A stretch of 64,000 nucleotides of DNA from Amorphus orientalis (GCF_030814015.1 NZ_JAUSUL010000003.1:434001-498000); one strand, 5' to 3'; shown: positions 43,453-52,874, counted from the first letter of the stretch. The notes: a model not told the origin generated them from the sequence alone. Program-made: numbers and translations.

Positions 43453-45357
43453 TCAGGAGGCTTCCTGACGCGCGGGTGCGGCCACGCCCGGCCGCCGGCT
43501 GTGCCAGACGATCAGGGCGATGCCGGCGATCGCGCTCGCCCAGGTGGCGATCACCAGTGCATCCACCCCGCCCGACGGCACGATACAGATCACGCCGAGC
43601 ACCCCGGCCAGCACCCGTTCGGCCAGGCTCAGCCGGCGCATCCCGTAGCCCAGCATCGCCGCCGTCACCAGCGGCACCGCGATCAGCGCGAAGGCGGTTT
43701 CCGACAGGACGGCGAACACGCCGCCCTGCATGAGCAGCGCCGGGTGATAGATGAACACGAACGGCAGCACGAACGCGATCCAGCCGAGCCGGATGCACTC
43801 GAAGGCCGTGGCCATCGGCTTCGCGCCGGCCATCGTCGCGGCCGCAAAGGCGGCGAGCGCGACCGGCGGCGAGATCATCGACAACAGGCCGAAATAGAAG
43901 ACGAAGAAGTGCGCCTCGAGCCGGCCGATTCCGAGCTGGACCAGGGGCGGCGCGGCCAGCGTGGCGAGCAGCAGGTAGACGCCGGTGGTCGGCAGGCCCA
44001 TGCCGAGAATGATCGACACGATCGCCGTCAGCACCAGGAGAAGGATCAGGGAATCCTGGCCGAGCTGCAGCAGTACGAAGGTCAGGCCGAACGACAGGCC
44101 GGAACTCGACAGAAGCCCGATGATCATGCCCGCGACGGCGCAGATCAGGAGGATCTCGGCGGAATCCCGGCCGGCGTCGTAGATCGCCCGGACGAACGCG
44201 CCCGGCGACACCCGGTGCGGCCCCCCGAGATTGAACAGGCCGATCACGATCAGCGCGCAGGAGGCCCAGACCACCGCCTGTTCCGCCGACGTGTCGAACG
44301 CGAACAGGCCGGTGAGCAGCGTCAGGATCGGCACCACCACGACCATCGCGTGTCGCACGATCACCGAGGCCGGCTTCGGCGGCTCCTGCTCTCCCGATCC
44401 GAGATTGTGCTTTTCGGCCAGGAGCGAGATCTGCAGGTAGACCGAATAGAAATAGAGCAGGGCCGGGATCGTCGCGGCGATGATGATCTCGCGGTAGGGC
44501 ATCCGCAGATATTCCGCCATCAGGAACGCGGCCGCGCCCATCACCGGCGGCAGGATCTGGCCGCCGGTGGAGGCGACCGCCTCGATCGCGCCGGCCGTCT
44601 GGGCGCGGAAGCCGGCCTTCTTCATGGCCGGGATCGTGACCACGCCGGTCGACATCACGTTGGAGACGGCGCTGCCGGAGATCGAGCCCATGAAGGCCGA
44701 CGCGATCACCGACATCTTGGCGGTCGCCCCGCGCTTGTCGCCGGCAAGCGCCCGGGCGGCATCGGTCAGCACGCCGGCCCCGCCGGTCACGACCAGGAGC
44801 CGGCCGAAGATGATGAACATGACCACCACGAAGGCCGCGACCTGGAGCGCAGACCCGAGCGTGGCGGCGCTGTCGACGCCGACGAAGCGGATGATCTCGG
44901 GAAGCGGGATCGGCTTACCCTGCAGCCGGCCTGGCACGTGGTTGGAAAACAGCGCGTAGAGCACGATCGCCAGCAGAATGAAGATAAGGCTCTTGGCGCC
45001 GACCCGGCGCAGCCCCTCCAGGGCGATCAGGCAGACGCCGGCTCCCAGCAGGAGCGATTCCGTCGGATGGAAGAAGGCGCCTTCCGACAGCACCGGAAAG
45101 CGCCACAGAATATGGACCGCGACCCAGAGGCTGATCGCCACCAGGACCAGATCGACCGCGAGCATCAGCCCGCGCTCCTCGGTGGCATTGCGCAGAAACA
45201 CCGAGGCGGCCGCGAGCCCGAGCATGAAGCCCGCAACCTGCTCGGGATAGACCAGCAGGCCGAGATAGAGCGGCACGTTGAGCGCCCACGCAACCGGCAG
45301 CAGGGCAACCGCAAGGCACAGAACCCACAGGGCGACGTTGACGACAGTCCGGCGCAT
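43453..45357 (-). CDS. TRAP transporter fused permease (DctQM-type, TAXI system)
   Basis: 634 residues with about sixteen hydrophobic segments: a small N-terminal DctQ-like part and a large DctM-like part, with GSISGSAVSNVMSTGVVTIP and TGGQILPPVMGAAAFLMAEY as landmarks. Fused permeases are the usual partners of TAXI-type binding proteins, and such a gene lies directly upstream. I prefer the ATG at 45357, with GGAG six bases before it, over 45381. Confidence 0.91.
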   Translation of the reverse strand: MRRTVVNVALWVLCLAVALLPVAWALNVPLYLGLLVYPEQVAGFMLGLAAASVFLRNATEERGLMLAVDLVLVAISLWVAVHILWRFPVLSEGAFFHPTESLLLGAGVCLIALEGLRRVGAKSLIFILLAIVLYALFSNHVPGRLQGKPIPLPEIIRFVGVDSAATLGSALQVAAFVVVMFIIFGRLLVVTGGAGVLTDAARALAGDKRGATAKMSVIASAFMGSISGSAVSNVMSTGVVTIPAMKKAGFRAQTAGAIEAVASTGGQILPPVMGAAAFLMAEYLRMPYREIIIAATIPALLYFYSVYLQISLLAEKHNLGSGEQEPPKPASVIVRHAMVVVVPILTLLTGLFAFDTSAEQAVVWASCALIVIGLFNLGGPHRVSPGAFVRAIYDAGRDSAEILLICAVAGMIIGLLSSSGLSFGLTFVLLQLGQDSLILLLVLTAIVSIILGMGLPTTGVYLLLATLAAPPLVQLGIGRLEAHFFVFYFGLLSMISPPVALAAFAAATMAGAKPMATAFECIRLGWIAFVLPFVFIYHPALLMQGGVFAVLSETAFALIAVPLVTAAMLGYGMRRLSLAERVLAGVLGVICIVPSGGVDALVIATWASAIAGIALIVWHSRRPGVAAPARQEAS

Positions 45358-45372
45358 GGCCGCTCCACCTGG

Positions 45373-45538
45373 CTGGAGCATTTCCAGGCGAAGTGGGAAC
45401 CGGTTCGCCGTCAGGAAATGCGTCGAAACAATTGGTTAGAGCCGGCCAGCGATTCCGTGAAACGCTGAACGGGTCTAGAGCAGGTCCCGTCCGGACCGAC
45501 CGGCGCGAACGGGACGTGTTTGGGACCTTGACCCAAAC
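45373..45538. repeat. Cluster of three hairpins, interspersed palindromic repeat of Hyphomicrobiales type
   Basis: First hairpin: GCATTTCC (45378-45385) with GGAAATGC (45414-45421), and inner arms GGCGAA/TTCGCC (45387-45392, 45404-45409). Second: GTCCCGT (45484-45490) with ACGGGAC (45509-45515). Third: GTTTGGG (45518-45524) with CCCAAAC (45532-45538). The block GAGCATTT...ACCGGTTCGCC resembles, from memory, a repeat scattered between genes in rhizobia and relatives. It lies between the TAXI gene and its permease. Confidence 0.6.
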
Positions 45539-45582
45539 GTCGTTGTGTCCGGCCGGACGTTTCCGCCCGGCCGGAGCAGGCC

Positions 45583-46515
45583 CTAGTTCAGGCCGAGGTC
45601 CTTGCAGGCCGCGAGCGCACCCGGATGATATTCGAGGTCGCTGTTCTTGCACATCTCGTCGCGCTTGAAGTCGGACCAGATCGGGCTGGAAGCAATCAGC
45701 GCGTCGGAATTGTCGTAGATTGACTTGAACACGCTGGAGACGACCGCGTCGTCGACGTCCTTGTTGGCCCAGAGCATGTAATCGTAGGCGAAGATCGTCG
45801 CGCCCTCGTCGATGCCGGGCAGATCGTCGCTCGCCTCGACCTCGTAGAGGAAGATGCCGGGCATCAGTTGCTCCATCCCCGGCAGGTTCTCCTCGGTGAA
45901 GGACAGGAACTTGATGTCGCCCAGCGAGGCTTCGAGATCGTAAGTCGGGCGGGCACCGAGGGCGGAGATCGAGATCGCCGTCTGGCCCTGCTTCAACGCC
46001 TCGTACATGCGCGGGAAGTTGGCGACGGGGACCTCGGTGACGTCGTCATAGGTCAGGCCGCCGGCCTGGAGCCCCATCCGGATCACGAACTCGCCGAGCG
46101 AGTCGTCCGGGAACCTGGGCACACCCTTGCCCTTGAGGTCGGCGAAGGAGTCGATGCCGGACTCCTCCGTCACGACCAGTCCCGCCACGAACGGGAACAG
46201 CGTCGCGACCATGCGCAGGTTCGGGTTGGGCTCGCTGGACATCCCCTCGCCCTTCACCGCGTACCAGGTCTGCGGGAAGTTCGCGACGCCGAACTCCAGC
46301 TGGCCGGCGTTGACGAGCGGGATGTACTGGGAGGTGTTGGCGACGATCTGCGGCCGCATCTGGATCTCGCCGTCGGCGGAGACCTCGTTGGCAATCGCGG
46401 TGGCGAGCTGGTTGGTGGCGCCGCCCTGGGTGGTGCCGATGCCGACGGTCTGGGCCGAGGCCGCGGCGATCGACGTCAGCACGAGCGCCGACGAGATCAG
46501 GATGGATTTGAACAT
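45583..46515 (-). CDS. TAXI-family TRAP transporter solute-binding protein
   Basis: 310 residues with a signal peptide ending near residue 21 (ASA before QT). The mature start VGIGTTQGGATNQLA and the segment LEFGVANFPQTWYAVKGEG are typical of TAXI proteins. It binds a ligand in the periplasm for the fused permease downstream. It follows the liv operon by 94 bases on the same strand and could be co-transcribed with it. Confidence 0.92.
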   Translation of the reverse strand: MFKSILISSALVLTSIAAASAQTVGIGTTQGGATNQLATAIANEVSADGEIQMRPQIVANTSQYIPLVNAGQLEFGVANFPQTWYAVKGEGMSSEPNPNLRMVATLFPFVAGLVVTEESGIDSFADLKGKGVPRFPDDSLGEFVIRMGLQAGGLTYDDVTEVPVANFPRMYEALKQGQTAISISALGARPTYDLEASLGDIKFLSFTEENLPGMEQLMPGIFLYEVEASDDLPGIDEGATIFAYDYMLWANKDVDDAVVSSVFKSIYDNSDALIASSPIWSDFKRDEMCKNSDLEYHPGALAACKDLGLN

Positions 46516-46609
46516 CTTGGTGCCTCTCTGGATTTTCTGGTTGGAGGGGTCCGACGCCGCCCGCGCCGAGACGCGAGCGGCCAGGACCGGACGACGCGCT
46601 GCCGCGTCG

Positions 46610-47806
46610 CTACTCGCAGGGATCGGCCGGAACCTCGTCGAACTTGGTCCACTCGCCGTCCTTGATCTCGATGATGTAGCCGGGCAGCTGCGCGTCCTGC
46701 CCCTGGAAGCAGATGTCGTCGCCGATGATGCCGGAGAAGACGATGCCGTCCATCGCGTCGACGATGGCCTGGCGCTCCTCCTCCAGCTTCGCCGGATCGC
46801 CGGTGACGTCGGCTTCCTCCATCGCCTGCTTCAGCATGTAGACGATGTCGTAGGCCTGGGCGTCGGAATGGTGCGCGCCCAGCTTGTGGATGCCGCGGGC
46901 CTCGGCCTCTTGCACGAACGCCTCGTTGAAGGCGGCGGACTCCTCGGTGCGGCCCTTCCAGAAGCCGGCGACCAACAGCGTGCCGTCGCCGGCCTCGCCG
47001 AACAGCTCGACCACGTTCGGATCGGCGAAGATCTGGGAGCCGATGATGCGGCCGTCGTAGCCCAGCCGGCGCAGCTCCTTGATCACCTTGGAAGCCTGGT
47101 CCGGCAGGCCTGCGATGGCGACGATGTCCGGGTTTTCCTGTTTGATCTTGGCCGCCTGGGCGGACATGTCGAAGCTCTTGAACTGGACCGGGATCGGCTC
47201 GCCGTACTCGATGTCGTACTTGTCGAACAGCGCCGGATAGAGCTTGGTGCCGGCGATGTTGGAGACGACGTCGTCGGAGATGTAGACGATCTGGGCCGTA
47301 TCGGCCTTGATCCCGTCCTTCTTCATGGTGTCGAGCAGACGGCCGAACTGGACCGCCTCGTCCTCCGAAAGCCGGAAGATGTAGCTCTTGCCGTCGACCA
47401 GCCCCGGCGCCGAAGACGAGGTCGGCAGCATCAGCGTCTTGAAGCGCTCGGCGTCATTGAGGGCGACGCGGGTCTCGCTCGACGAGAACGGCCCGATGAT
47501 CGCGAGCACGTCGTCGTCCTGGATCAGCTTGCGGGCGCCGACCGACGCCTGCTTCGGATCGGAGCCGGTGTCGAAGCGGACGATCTCGATCGGCTTGCCG
47601 TTGATGCCACCGTTGGCGTTGATCTTCTCGACAGCGATGTCGACGGCGACCACGCTCGGCTCGCCCGGCCCCTTCAGCACGCCCGACGTGGCAACGAGGT
47701 TGCCGATCTTGATGGTGTCCTGGGCGAACCCGGCGGCCGGAGCCATCGTCAGCCCGACCGCCGCGGCCACAGCCGCCGCGATCATCGTCCCTGCAATTCT
47801 ACGCAT
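46610..47806 (-). CDS. Branched-chain-type ABC transporter solute-binding protein LivJ-like
   Basis: 398 residues with a signal peptide (hydrophobic core AAAVAAAVGLTM, cut before QDTIKIG). The type 1 periplasmic-binding pattern GPFSSSETRVALNDAERFK is clear. I prefer the ATG at 47806 because a signal peptide follows at once; an in-frame ATG at 47890 would put 28 extra basic residues in front. It is the last gene of livH-M-G-F-J. The ligand is unknown and may be the substrate of the catabolic genes on the other strand. Confidence 0.9.
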   Translation of the reverse strand: MRRIAGTMIAAAVAAAVGLTMAPAAGFAQDTIKIGNLVATSGVLKGPGEPSVVAVDIAVEKINANGGINGKPIEIVRFDTGSDPKQASVGARKLIQDDDVLAIIGPFSSSETRVALNDAERFKTLMLPTSSSAPGLVDGKSYIFRLSEDEAVQFGRLLDTMKKDGIKADTAQIVYISDDVVSNIAGTKLYPALFDKYDIEYGEPIPVQFKSFDMSAQAAKIKQENPDIVAIAGLPDQASKVIKELRRLGYDGRIIGSQIFADPNVVELFGEAGDGTLLVAGFWKGRTEESAAFNEAFVQEAEARGIHKLGAHHSDAQAYDIVYMLKQAMEEADVTGDPAKLEEERQAIVDAMDGIVFSGIIGDDICFQGQDAQLPGYIIEIKDGEWTKFDEVPADPCE

Positions 47807-47849
47807 CTCCGCTCCCCTTCTGTTGCTTGCGGAAGTCCGTTCGAAAGTC

Positions 47850-48587
47850 TCATCCCGCCGCCGGTTGGGCGGGTGCCGGGGCGCCACCACCGAGGTAGGC
47901 CTCGGTCAGCGCCTCGTCGCGCATCAGCTCCGCCGACGTGCCCTCCAGCACGACAGCGCCCAGATCCAGGACGTAGGCGCGGGCGGCCAGTTCGAGCGCC
48001 ATGGTGGTGTTCTGCTCGACCAGCAGGATCGCGATGCCTTCGCGGTTCAATTCGCCGAGCAGATCGAACAGCCGTTCCACGAACAGCGGCGAGAGACCCA
48101 GCGACGGCTCGTCCAGCATCACCAGCCGCGGCCGGCCGAGCATCGCACGGCCGATCGCGAGCATCTGCTGCTCGCCGCCCGACAGCACGCTCGCCTTCAT
48201 GTCGCGCCGCTGGGCGAGGTTCGGGAAGCGGTCGTAGATCGCGTCGATGTCGCTCTCCACCGCGCCGTCGCGGCGCAGATAGGCCCCCATCAGCAGGTTC
48301 TCGTGCACCGTCATGGAGACGAAGATCTGGCGCCCTTCCGGCACCAGCATCACGCCCGAGCGCACCCGCGCCGCCGAGCTCTGGGCGGTGAGGTCGACGC
48401 CGTCGAACACGATCCGGCCGCCGGCCGGTTTCACGGCGCCCTGCAGCGCGCGCAGCAGCGAGGTCTTGCCGGCGCCATTGGCACCGAGGACGGCGACGAT
48501 CTCGCCCTGGCCGACGGTAAGGTCGGCGCCCTTCACCGCCCGGGTGCGGCCGTAGGAGACATCGAGCCCGCTGACCTCAAGCAACAT
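47850..48587 (-). CDS. livF: Branched-chain-type ABC transporter ATP-binding protein LivF
   Basis: 245 residues. Walker A GANGAGKTS, signature LSGGEQQM, Walker B LVMLDEPSLGL and the switch region LLVEQNTTMA are present. The ATG at 48587 follows GGGAGG; an in-frame ATG at 48602 is weaker. It overlaps the livG gene by eleven bases. Confidence 0.93.
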   Translation of the reverse strand: MLLEVSGLDVSYGRTRAVKGADLTVGQGEIVAVLGANGAGKTSLLRALQGAVKPAGGRIVFDGVDLTAQSSAARVRSGVMLVPEGRQIFVSMTVHENLLMGAYLRRDGAVESDIDAIYDRFPNLAQRRDMKASVLSGGEQQMLAIGRAMLGRPRLVMLDEPSLGLSPLFVERLFDLLGELNREGIAILLVEQNTTMALELAARAYVLDLGAVVLEGTSAELMRDEALTEAYLGGGAPAPAQPAAG

Positions 48588-49377
48588 GGGTGCCTCCCGC
48601 ATTGGCGGGCGCGGCGTGGCGCGGCCCCAGATAGGCCTCCAGCACCTGCGGGTCCTCCTGCACGTGCGCGGTCGCGCCGTCGTAGACCTTGCGGCCGAAA
48701 TTCAGCACCACGGCGTGGTCGCAGAGGCTGCGCACCAGCCCCATGTCGTGCTCGACGACGAGCAGCGTGATGCCGCTCTCGGAGATCTGCAGGAGAAAGT
48801 CGCGCAGGCTCGCCGTCTCGGTCGGGTTGAGACCGGCGGCCGGCTCGTCGAGGAGCAGGAGCCGGGGTTCGGAGGCGAGCGCCCGCACCACCTCGATTTT
48901 CTTGCGGATGCCGTAGGGCAGCGTCGCCACGACCTCGCCGGGGAAGGTGCCGAGCCCCATCCGCGCAAGCAGCGCCTCCGCCTCGCGCCGCCACTTCGAA
49001 CGCCCGAACAGCGACAGCGGCGCGGCCATGCCGGCGAGCGTGCCGGCCTTCGCCTGCTGGCCAAGCATGATGTTCTCGACCACGGACAGGTGCGGCATCA
49101 GCCGGATGTTCTGGAAGCTGCGCGCCATGCCGAGCCGGATGCGCCGGCGCGACGGCTCGTCGGAGATCTCCCGGCCGGCGAGGGTGATGGTGCCGGCGGT
49201 CTGCCGGTAGACGCCGGAGACGAGGTTGAACACCGTCGTCTTGCCGGCCCCGTTCGGGCCGATCAGCGCCGTGCGGCTGCCTTCGGCGACGTCGAAGCTG
49301 ACGTCCTCCACCACGGTGAGACCGCCGAACGACTTGGTCACGCCGTTCAGCGACAGGAGCGGTTCGCCGGCGCTCAT
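48577..49377 (-). CDS. livG: Branched-chain-type ABC transporter ATP-binding protein LivG
   Basis: 266 residues with Walker A GPNGAGKTT, the LivG-typical ARSFQNIRLMPHLSVVENI, and Walker B LLLLDEPAAGLNP. The usual signature LSGGQ is replaced by LPYGIRKKIE, which is a known variant in this subfamily. The start overlaps the livM stop. Confidence 0.93.
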   Translation of the reverse strand: MSAGEPLLSLNGVTKSFGGLTVVEDVSFDVAEGSRTALIGPNGAGKTTVFNLVSGVYRQTAGTITLAGREISDEPSRRRIRLGMARSFQNIRLMPHLSVVENIMLGQQAKAGTLAGMAAPLSLFGRSKWRREAEALLARMGLGTFPGEVVATLPYGIRKKIEVVRALASEPRLLLLDEPAAGLNPTETASLRDFLLQISESGITLLVVEHDMGLVRSLCDHAVVLNFGRKVYDGATAHVQEDPQVLEAYLGPRHAAPANAGGTHVA

Positions 49378-50300
49378 ACCGTCGCCTCGCGCGAAGCGGA
49401 GTCCGGTGCGCGCCGCAGCCGAAGCCGTTCGATCATGGTGCGGGTGATCATGCCTTCCGGCCGGAACACCATCATCAGCACGGTGAACACGCCGAGGATG
49501 ACGAAGCGCCAGGACGCATCGGGCGGCGAGACGACCCCCTCATAGCCGATCAGGGAGGCGATGAAGGCGTTCGCGGCCGGGACCACCGCGCGGAACACCT
49601 CCGGCAGGAGCGTGAAGAAGGCGGCGCCGGCGAGCGGCCCCCAGGCCGTCTGGGTGCCGCCCAGAAGGACGTAAAGCAGCACATAGATCGACATCAGAGC
49701 GTTGAAGCCCTGGATCTCGACATAGGTGTAGGTGTGGGCGTAGAGCACGCCGGCCAGCCCGGCGAAGGCGGCGCCGATGGCGAAAGCGGTGACCTGCACG
49801 CCGCGGATATTGACGCCCATCAGGTCGGAGACGACCTCGTCGTCGTGCACGGCGCGCATGACGAGGCCGAACCGGGTCGACATGATGTAGAAGACGATCA
49901 GCGTCACGATCACTGCGGCCGCGATCGGCACCTCGTAGTCGACATAGGTCGGCACCGGCAGGCCCATCGCCCCGCCGAGCGTCTCGGAATTGAGGATCAG
50001 CCCACCGACCACCTCCGCGAAGGCGAAGGTCGCCAGCACCAGATAGACGCCCCGGGTGCGCAGGATCGGAAACGCGATCAGGAAGCCGATCACGCCGGCG
50101 AGCACGAACCCGGCCGCAACGGTGACGACGAGCGGCATGTCATACTGGAAGGAGAGATAGGCCGCGCTGTAGGCGCCGATGGCGTAGAAGCCGGCGCCGC
50201 CGAGATTGAGCTGGCCGGTCGCGACGGGAAGGAAGATCCCGTAGGCGAAGACGATGTTGATCGCGAGAAGCGAGAGGATGCCCGCCCAGTAGCCGCTCAT
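49374..50300 (-). CDS. livM: Branched-chain-type ABC transporter permease LivM
   Basis: 308 residues, hydrophobic, with GQLNLGGAGFYAIGAYSAAY near the N-terminus and an EAA-type loop RAVHDDEVVSDLMGVN. It ends MMVFRPEGMITR as in other LivM proteins. It begins directly after the livH stop. Confidence 0.93.
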   Translation of the reverse strand: MSGYWAGILSLLAINIVFAYGIFLPVATGQLNLGGAGFYAIGAYSAAYLSFQYDMPLVVTVAAGFVLAGVIGFLIAFPILRTRGVYLVLATFAFAEVVGGLILNSETLGGAMGLPVPTYVDYEVPIAAAVIVTLIVFYIMSTRFGLVMRAVHDDEVVSDLMGVNIRGVQVTAFAIGAAFAGLAGVLYAHTYTYVEIQGFNALMSIYVLLYVLLGGTQTAWGPLAGAAFFTLLPEVFRAVVPAANAFIASLIGYEGVVSPPDASWRFVILGVFTVLMMVFRPEGMITRTMIERLRLRRAPDSASREATV

Positions 50301-51218
50301 CTACAGCTTCCCCTTGCCGATGGCGTGGTGGCCGAACAACCCCTGGGGCCGGATGAACAGGGTGAAGAGCAGCAGTCCCCAGACCGCGACCTGCACCGTG
50401 TCGGCGCCGAAGAAGTTGATGGTCATCGTCTCGGTGAGGCCGACGATCAGACCGCCCAGCACCGCACCCCAGATCGAGCCGAGGCCGCCGACCACCATGC
50501 CCGCGATCGCCTTGGTGCCGATGTCCTCGCCCATCAGCGGCGAGACCTCGCCGTAGTTCACCGCGAACAGCGCGCCGGCGAGCCCGCACAGGAGCCCGGT
50601 CAGCATGAACACGACGGGCACGATGCGGTGAATGTCGACGCCGAGAATGTTGGCCGCGTCCGGGTTTTCCGCGATCGCGCGCAGGCCCCGGCCGAGCGCG
50701 CTCTTCTTGAGGAGCCAGGTCAGCCCGACCACGATGGCCAGCACCACGACCAGGCTCATGAGCTGCGGCACCCGCACGAAGACGCCGCCGATGTTCAAGG
50801 TCAGGTCGGCCGAGGGGCCGGGAAAGCGCTGGGCATCGGTGCCGTAGGCGATGCGGACCAGGTTTTCGATGATCAGCAGGAAGCCGAGCGAGGAGACCAG
50901 CGGGATCGCGTGCTCGGTGGAGTCGCCGTACTTGGTCTTCAGGTAGCGGAAGGTGAACCGCTCCACCACCAGAGAGGCCAGGATCGCGAGCGCGATGCCG
51001 ACGGCCAGCGCGATCGGCCAAGGCAAAGGTCCGGACAAACCGAACGGCAGCCCCCAGTAGGCCACGGCCCAGCCGACCATGCCGGCGAGCATGAACAGCG
51101 TCGGGATCGTGAAATTGAGAAAATTGAGCACGCCGATCGTCAGCGTGAACGCGACCGCCACGGTCACGTAGACGCTGCCCAGCATCAGGCTGTTCACCAA
51201 CTGCTGCAGCAACAGCAT
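50301..51218 (-). CDS. livH: Branched-chain-type ABC transporter permease LivH
   Basis: 305 residues with about eight hydrophobic segments and the LivH loop RAIAENPDAANILGVD. GGAGGGAG precedes the ATG at 51218. It is the first gene of a complete liv operon. Two palindromes of TTTGTATACAAA type stand just upstream, which points to GntR control. Confidence 0.94.
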   Translation of the reverse strand: MLLLQQLVNSLMLGSVYVTVAVAFTLTIGVLNFLNFTIPTLFMLAGMVGWAVAYWGLPFGLSGPLPWPIALAVGIALAILASLVVERFTFRYLKTKYGDSTEHAIPLVSSLGFLLIIENLVRIAYGTDAQRFPGPSADLTLNIGGVFVRVPQLMSLVVVLAIVVGLTWLLKKSALGRGLRAIAENPDAANILGVDIHRIVPVVFMLTGLLCGLAGALFAVNYGEVSPLMGEDIGTKAIAGMVVGGLGSIWGAVLGGLIVGLTETMTINFFGADTVQVAVWGLLLFTLFIRPQGLFGHHAIGKGKL

Positions 51219-51238
51219 GCGCAGCTCCCTCCGTCTAA

Positions 51239-51250
51239 TTTGTATACAAA
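51239..51250. promoter_or_regulatory. Perfect GntR-type palindrome TTTGTATACAAA
   Basis: Perfect 12-base palindrome directly upstream of the livH ribosome-binding site, in a position to block transcription or initiation. The pattern is common for FCD-type GntR repressors; the gene at 54561 is a candidate for the regulator. Confidence 0.65.
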
Positions 51251-51281
51251 AGAGCCGCCATTTCGCAGGCGGGACTGCCTA

Positions 51282-51295
51282 GTTTGTATCCAAAC
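51282..51295. promoter_or_regulatory. Second GntR-type site GTTTGTATCCAAAC
   Basis: Arms GTTTG/CAAAC around TATC. Its centre is 44 bases from that of the first palindrome, about four helical turns, which would suit cooperative binding on one DNA face. Confidence 0.55.
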
Positions 51296-51558
51296 CGGGA
51301 CGGACGGCCCGCACGAGCCGCGTCGGACCCGCACCGACGAAGAGCTGTACCAGCACGCATGGCTGCCTGAAGTGTCGATCGAGAGGCATCCGCTAGTCCC
51401 CGCTTCTGGACGCCGAACTCGAGATAATCCCGAGATATCAGCGCTTTGGCGCGACCCTTCTGCGCGGGCCTTTGCGCCGTCCGGTCGGATGGAGGCTGTT
51501 TATCCGGCCCCGTCCGCCCAATTTCTTGTCATGAACATATCGCCATTTTCATGCTTGA

Positions 51559-51572
51559 TATGTCCTGACAAC
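51559..51572. promoter_or_regulatory. Variant of the TTGTCTGGACAA box before the monooxygenase gene
   Basis: ATGTC-CT-GACAA has the same arm spacing as the boxes at 41482 and 58064 with one changed arm base. It is about 60 bases before the monooxygenase ATG, in the promoter region. Confidence 0.4.
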
Positions 51573-51631
51573 TTGTACACATTGAAAACCGGAACTGACG
51601 ATGTCAAGCGGAACATTGGGGTTTGCAGAGA

Positions 51632-52837
51632 ATGGGTGGCGTTGAAGAACGGGTCCTGGTCGTCGGCGCGGGACCTGTCGGCCTTGTCGCGGCGAGCGCG
51701 CTTGCCGAGGCGGGCATTCCGGTGACCGTCCTGGAAGCGAGCACGGAGCTGCCGAAGGACCTGCGCGCCTCCACCTTTCATCCCCCGACCCTCGACATGC
51801 TCGACCGCTTCGGCGTGACCGACCGGCTGATCGAGCGGGGCCTGATCTGCCCGCACTGGCAGTTCCGCGACCGCACCGAGGGCGTCATCGCGACCTTCGA
51901 TCTCGGCATTCTGGCGGGCGAGACCAGCCACCCCTACCGGCTGCAGTGCGAGCAGTGGAAGCTGACGGAGATGCTGCGCGACCGGATGGAGGAGAAGGGC
52001 CTCCTCGAGATCGTCTACAACGCGTCGGCCGAGGGCGTGACCCAGGACGAGAACGGCGTCGAGGTCACCTTCAGCCGTCCGGACGGCGCCTCCGAGACGA
52101 TCCGCGGCCGCTTCCTGATCGCCGCCGATGGCGCCCACAGCGCGATCCGCCGCTCCCTCGACATCGAGTTCGAGGGCCTGACGATCCCGGAGATCTTCCT
52201 GTCGATGTCGACCACGTTCGACTTCGACGCCGCGATCCCGGACCTGTCGCCGATCGCCTACCTGACCGATCCGGACGAATGGGCCGTCCTGCTGCGCACC
52301 CCGTCGCTTTGGCGGGTGCTGCTGCCGACCGATCCGGAGCTTACAGAAGACGAGATCAAGGCGCCGGAGACGATGGAGCGCCGGCTGCAGAAGCTCTGCC
52401 CCAAGGACGGCGCCTACGACGTGGTCCACGCCACCGCCTACCGGGTGCACCAGCGCGTGGCGAAGAGCTACGTCGCCGGCCGCGTGTTCCTCGCCGGCGA
52501 TTCCGCCCATCTCAACAACCCGCTCGGCGGCATGGGCATGAACGGCGGCGTCCACGACGCCATCAACCTCACCGACAAGCTGGTCGACGTGTGGAACGGC
52601 AAGGCCCCGCTGGAGAGCATGGCGCGCTACGAGCGCCAGCGCCGCAAGGCCTGCATCGACACCGTCCAGGCGCAGACGATCCGCAACCGCCAGATCATGG
52701 CCGAGAACGATCCGGAAGCCCGCAAGGCCTACCACGACGAATTGCGCCGCACCGTCGCGGATCCGGAAGCCCACAAGACCTATCTGATGCGCTCGTCGAT
52801 GATCCAGTCGCTGCGCGACCTCGAGGCCGTGGCCTGA
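51632..52837 (+). CDS. FAD-dependent aromatic/heteroaromatic monooxygenase (FAD_binding_3)
   Basis: 401 residues. The FAD motif GAGPVGL is at residues 12-18, and GDSAHLNNPLGGMGMNGGVH, with Asp290 contacting the FAD ribose, is the second flavin motif. The family hydroxylates phenols, pyridines and related rings using NAD(P)H and oxygen. I use the ATG at 51632; a TTG at 51623 adds three residues. It opens a run of catabolic genes and probably performs an early ring oxidation. Confidence 0.9.
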   Translation: MGGVEERVLVVGAGPVGLVAASALAEAGIPVTVLEASTELPKDLRASTFHPPTLDMLDRFGVTDRLIERGLICPHWQFRDRTEGVIATFDLGILAGETSHPYRLQCEQWKLTEMLRDRMEEKGLLEIVYNASAEGVTQDENGVEVTFSRPDGASETIRGRFLIAADGAHSAIRRSLDIEFEGLTIPEIFLSMSTTFDFDAAIPDLSPIAYLTDPDEWAVLLRTPSLWRVLLPTDPELTEDEIKAPETMERRLQKLCPKDGAYDVVHATAYRVHQRVAKSYVAGRVFLAGDSAHLNNPLGGMGMNGGVHDAINLTDKLVDVWNGKAPLESMARYERQRRKACIDTVQAQTIRNRQIMAENDPEARKAYHDELRRTVADPEAHKTYLMRSSMIQSLRDLEAVA

Positions 52838-52874
52838 TCGCGGGCCGATTTCCCGAACAAGGAGCAAAAAGCTG

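Larger units (their letters stand above)
51219..51631. other. Divergent control region between livH and the flavin monooxygenase gene
   Basis: 413 bases without a gene. Three candidate operators are listed separately. Between them, CGAGATA occurs twice around 51420-51440 and 51520-51600 is AT-rich, fitting the monooxygenase promoter. The transport operon to the left and the catabolic operon to the right would be controlled together from here. Confidence 0.5.

Noticed and set aside
43501-45468. 655-codon open frame opposite the TRAP fused permease
   Set aside because: Highly charged, low-complexity antisense translation of membrane segments; the permease strand is clearly the coding one.
49734-51725. 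663-codon open frame opposite livM and livH
   Set aside because: Same antisense effect; rich in Asp, Arg, His and Gln, running across a control region.
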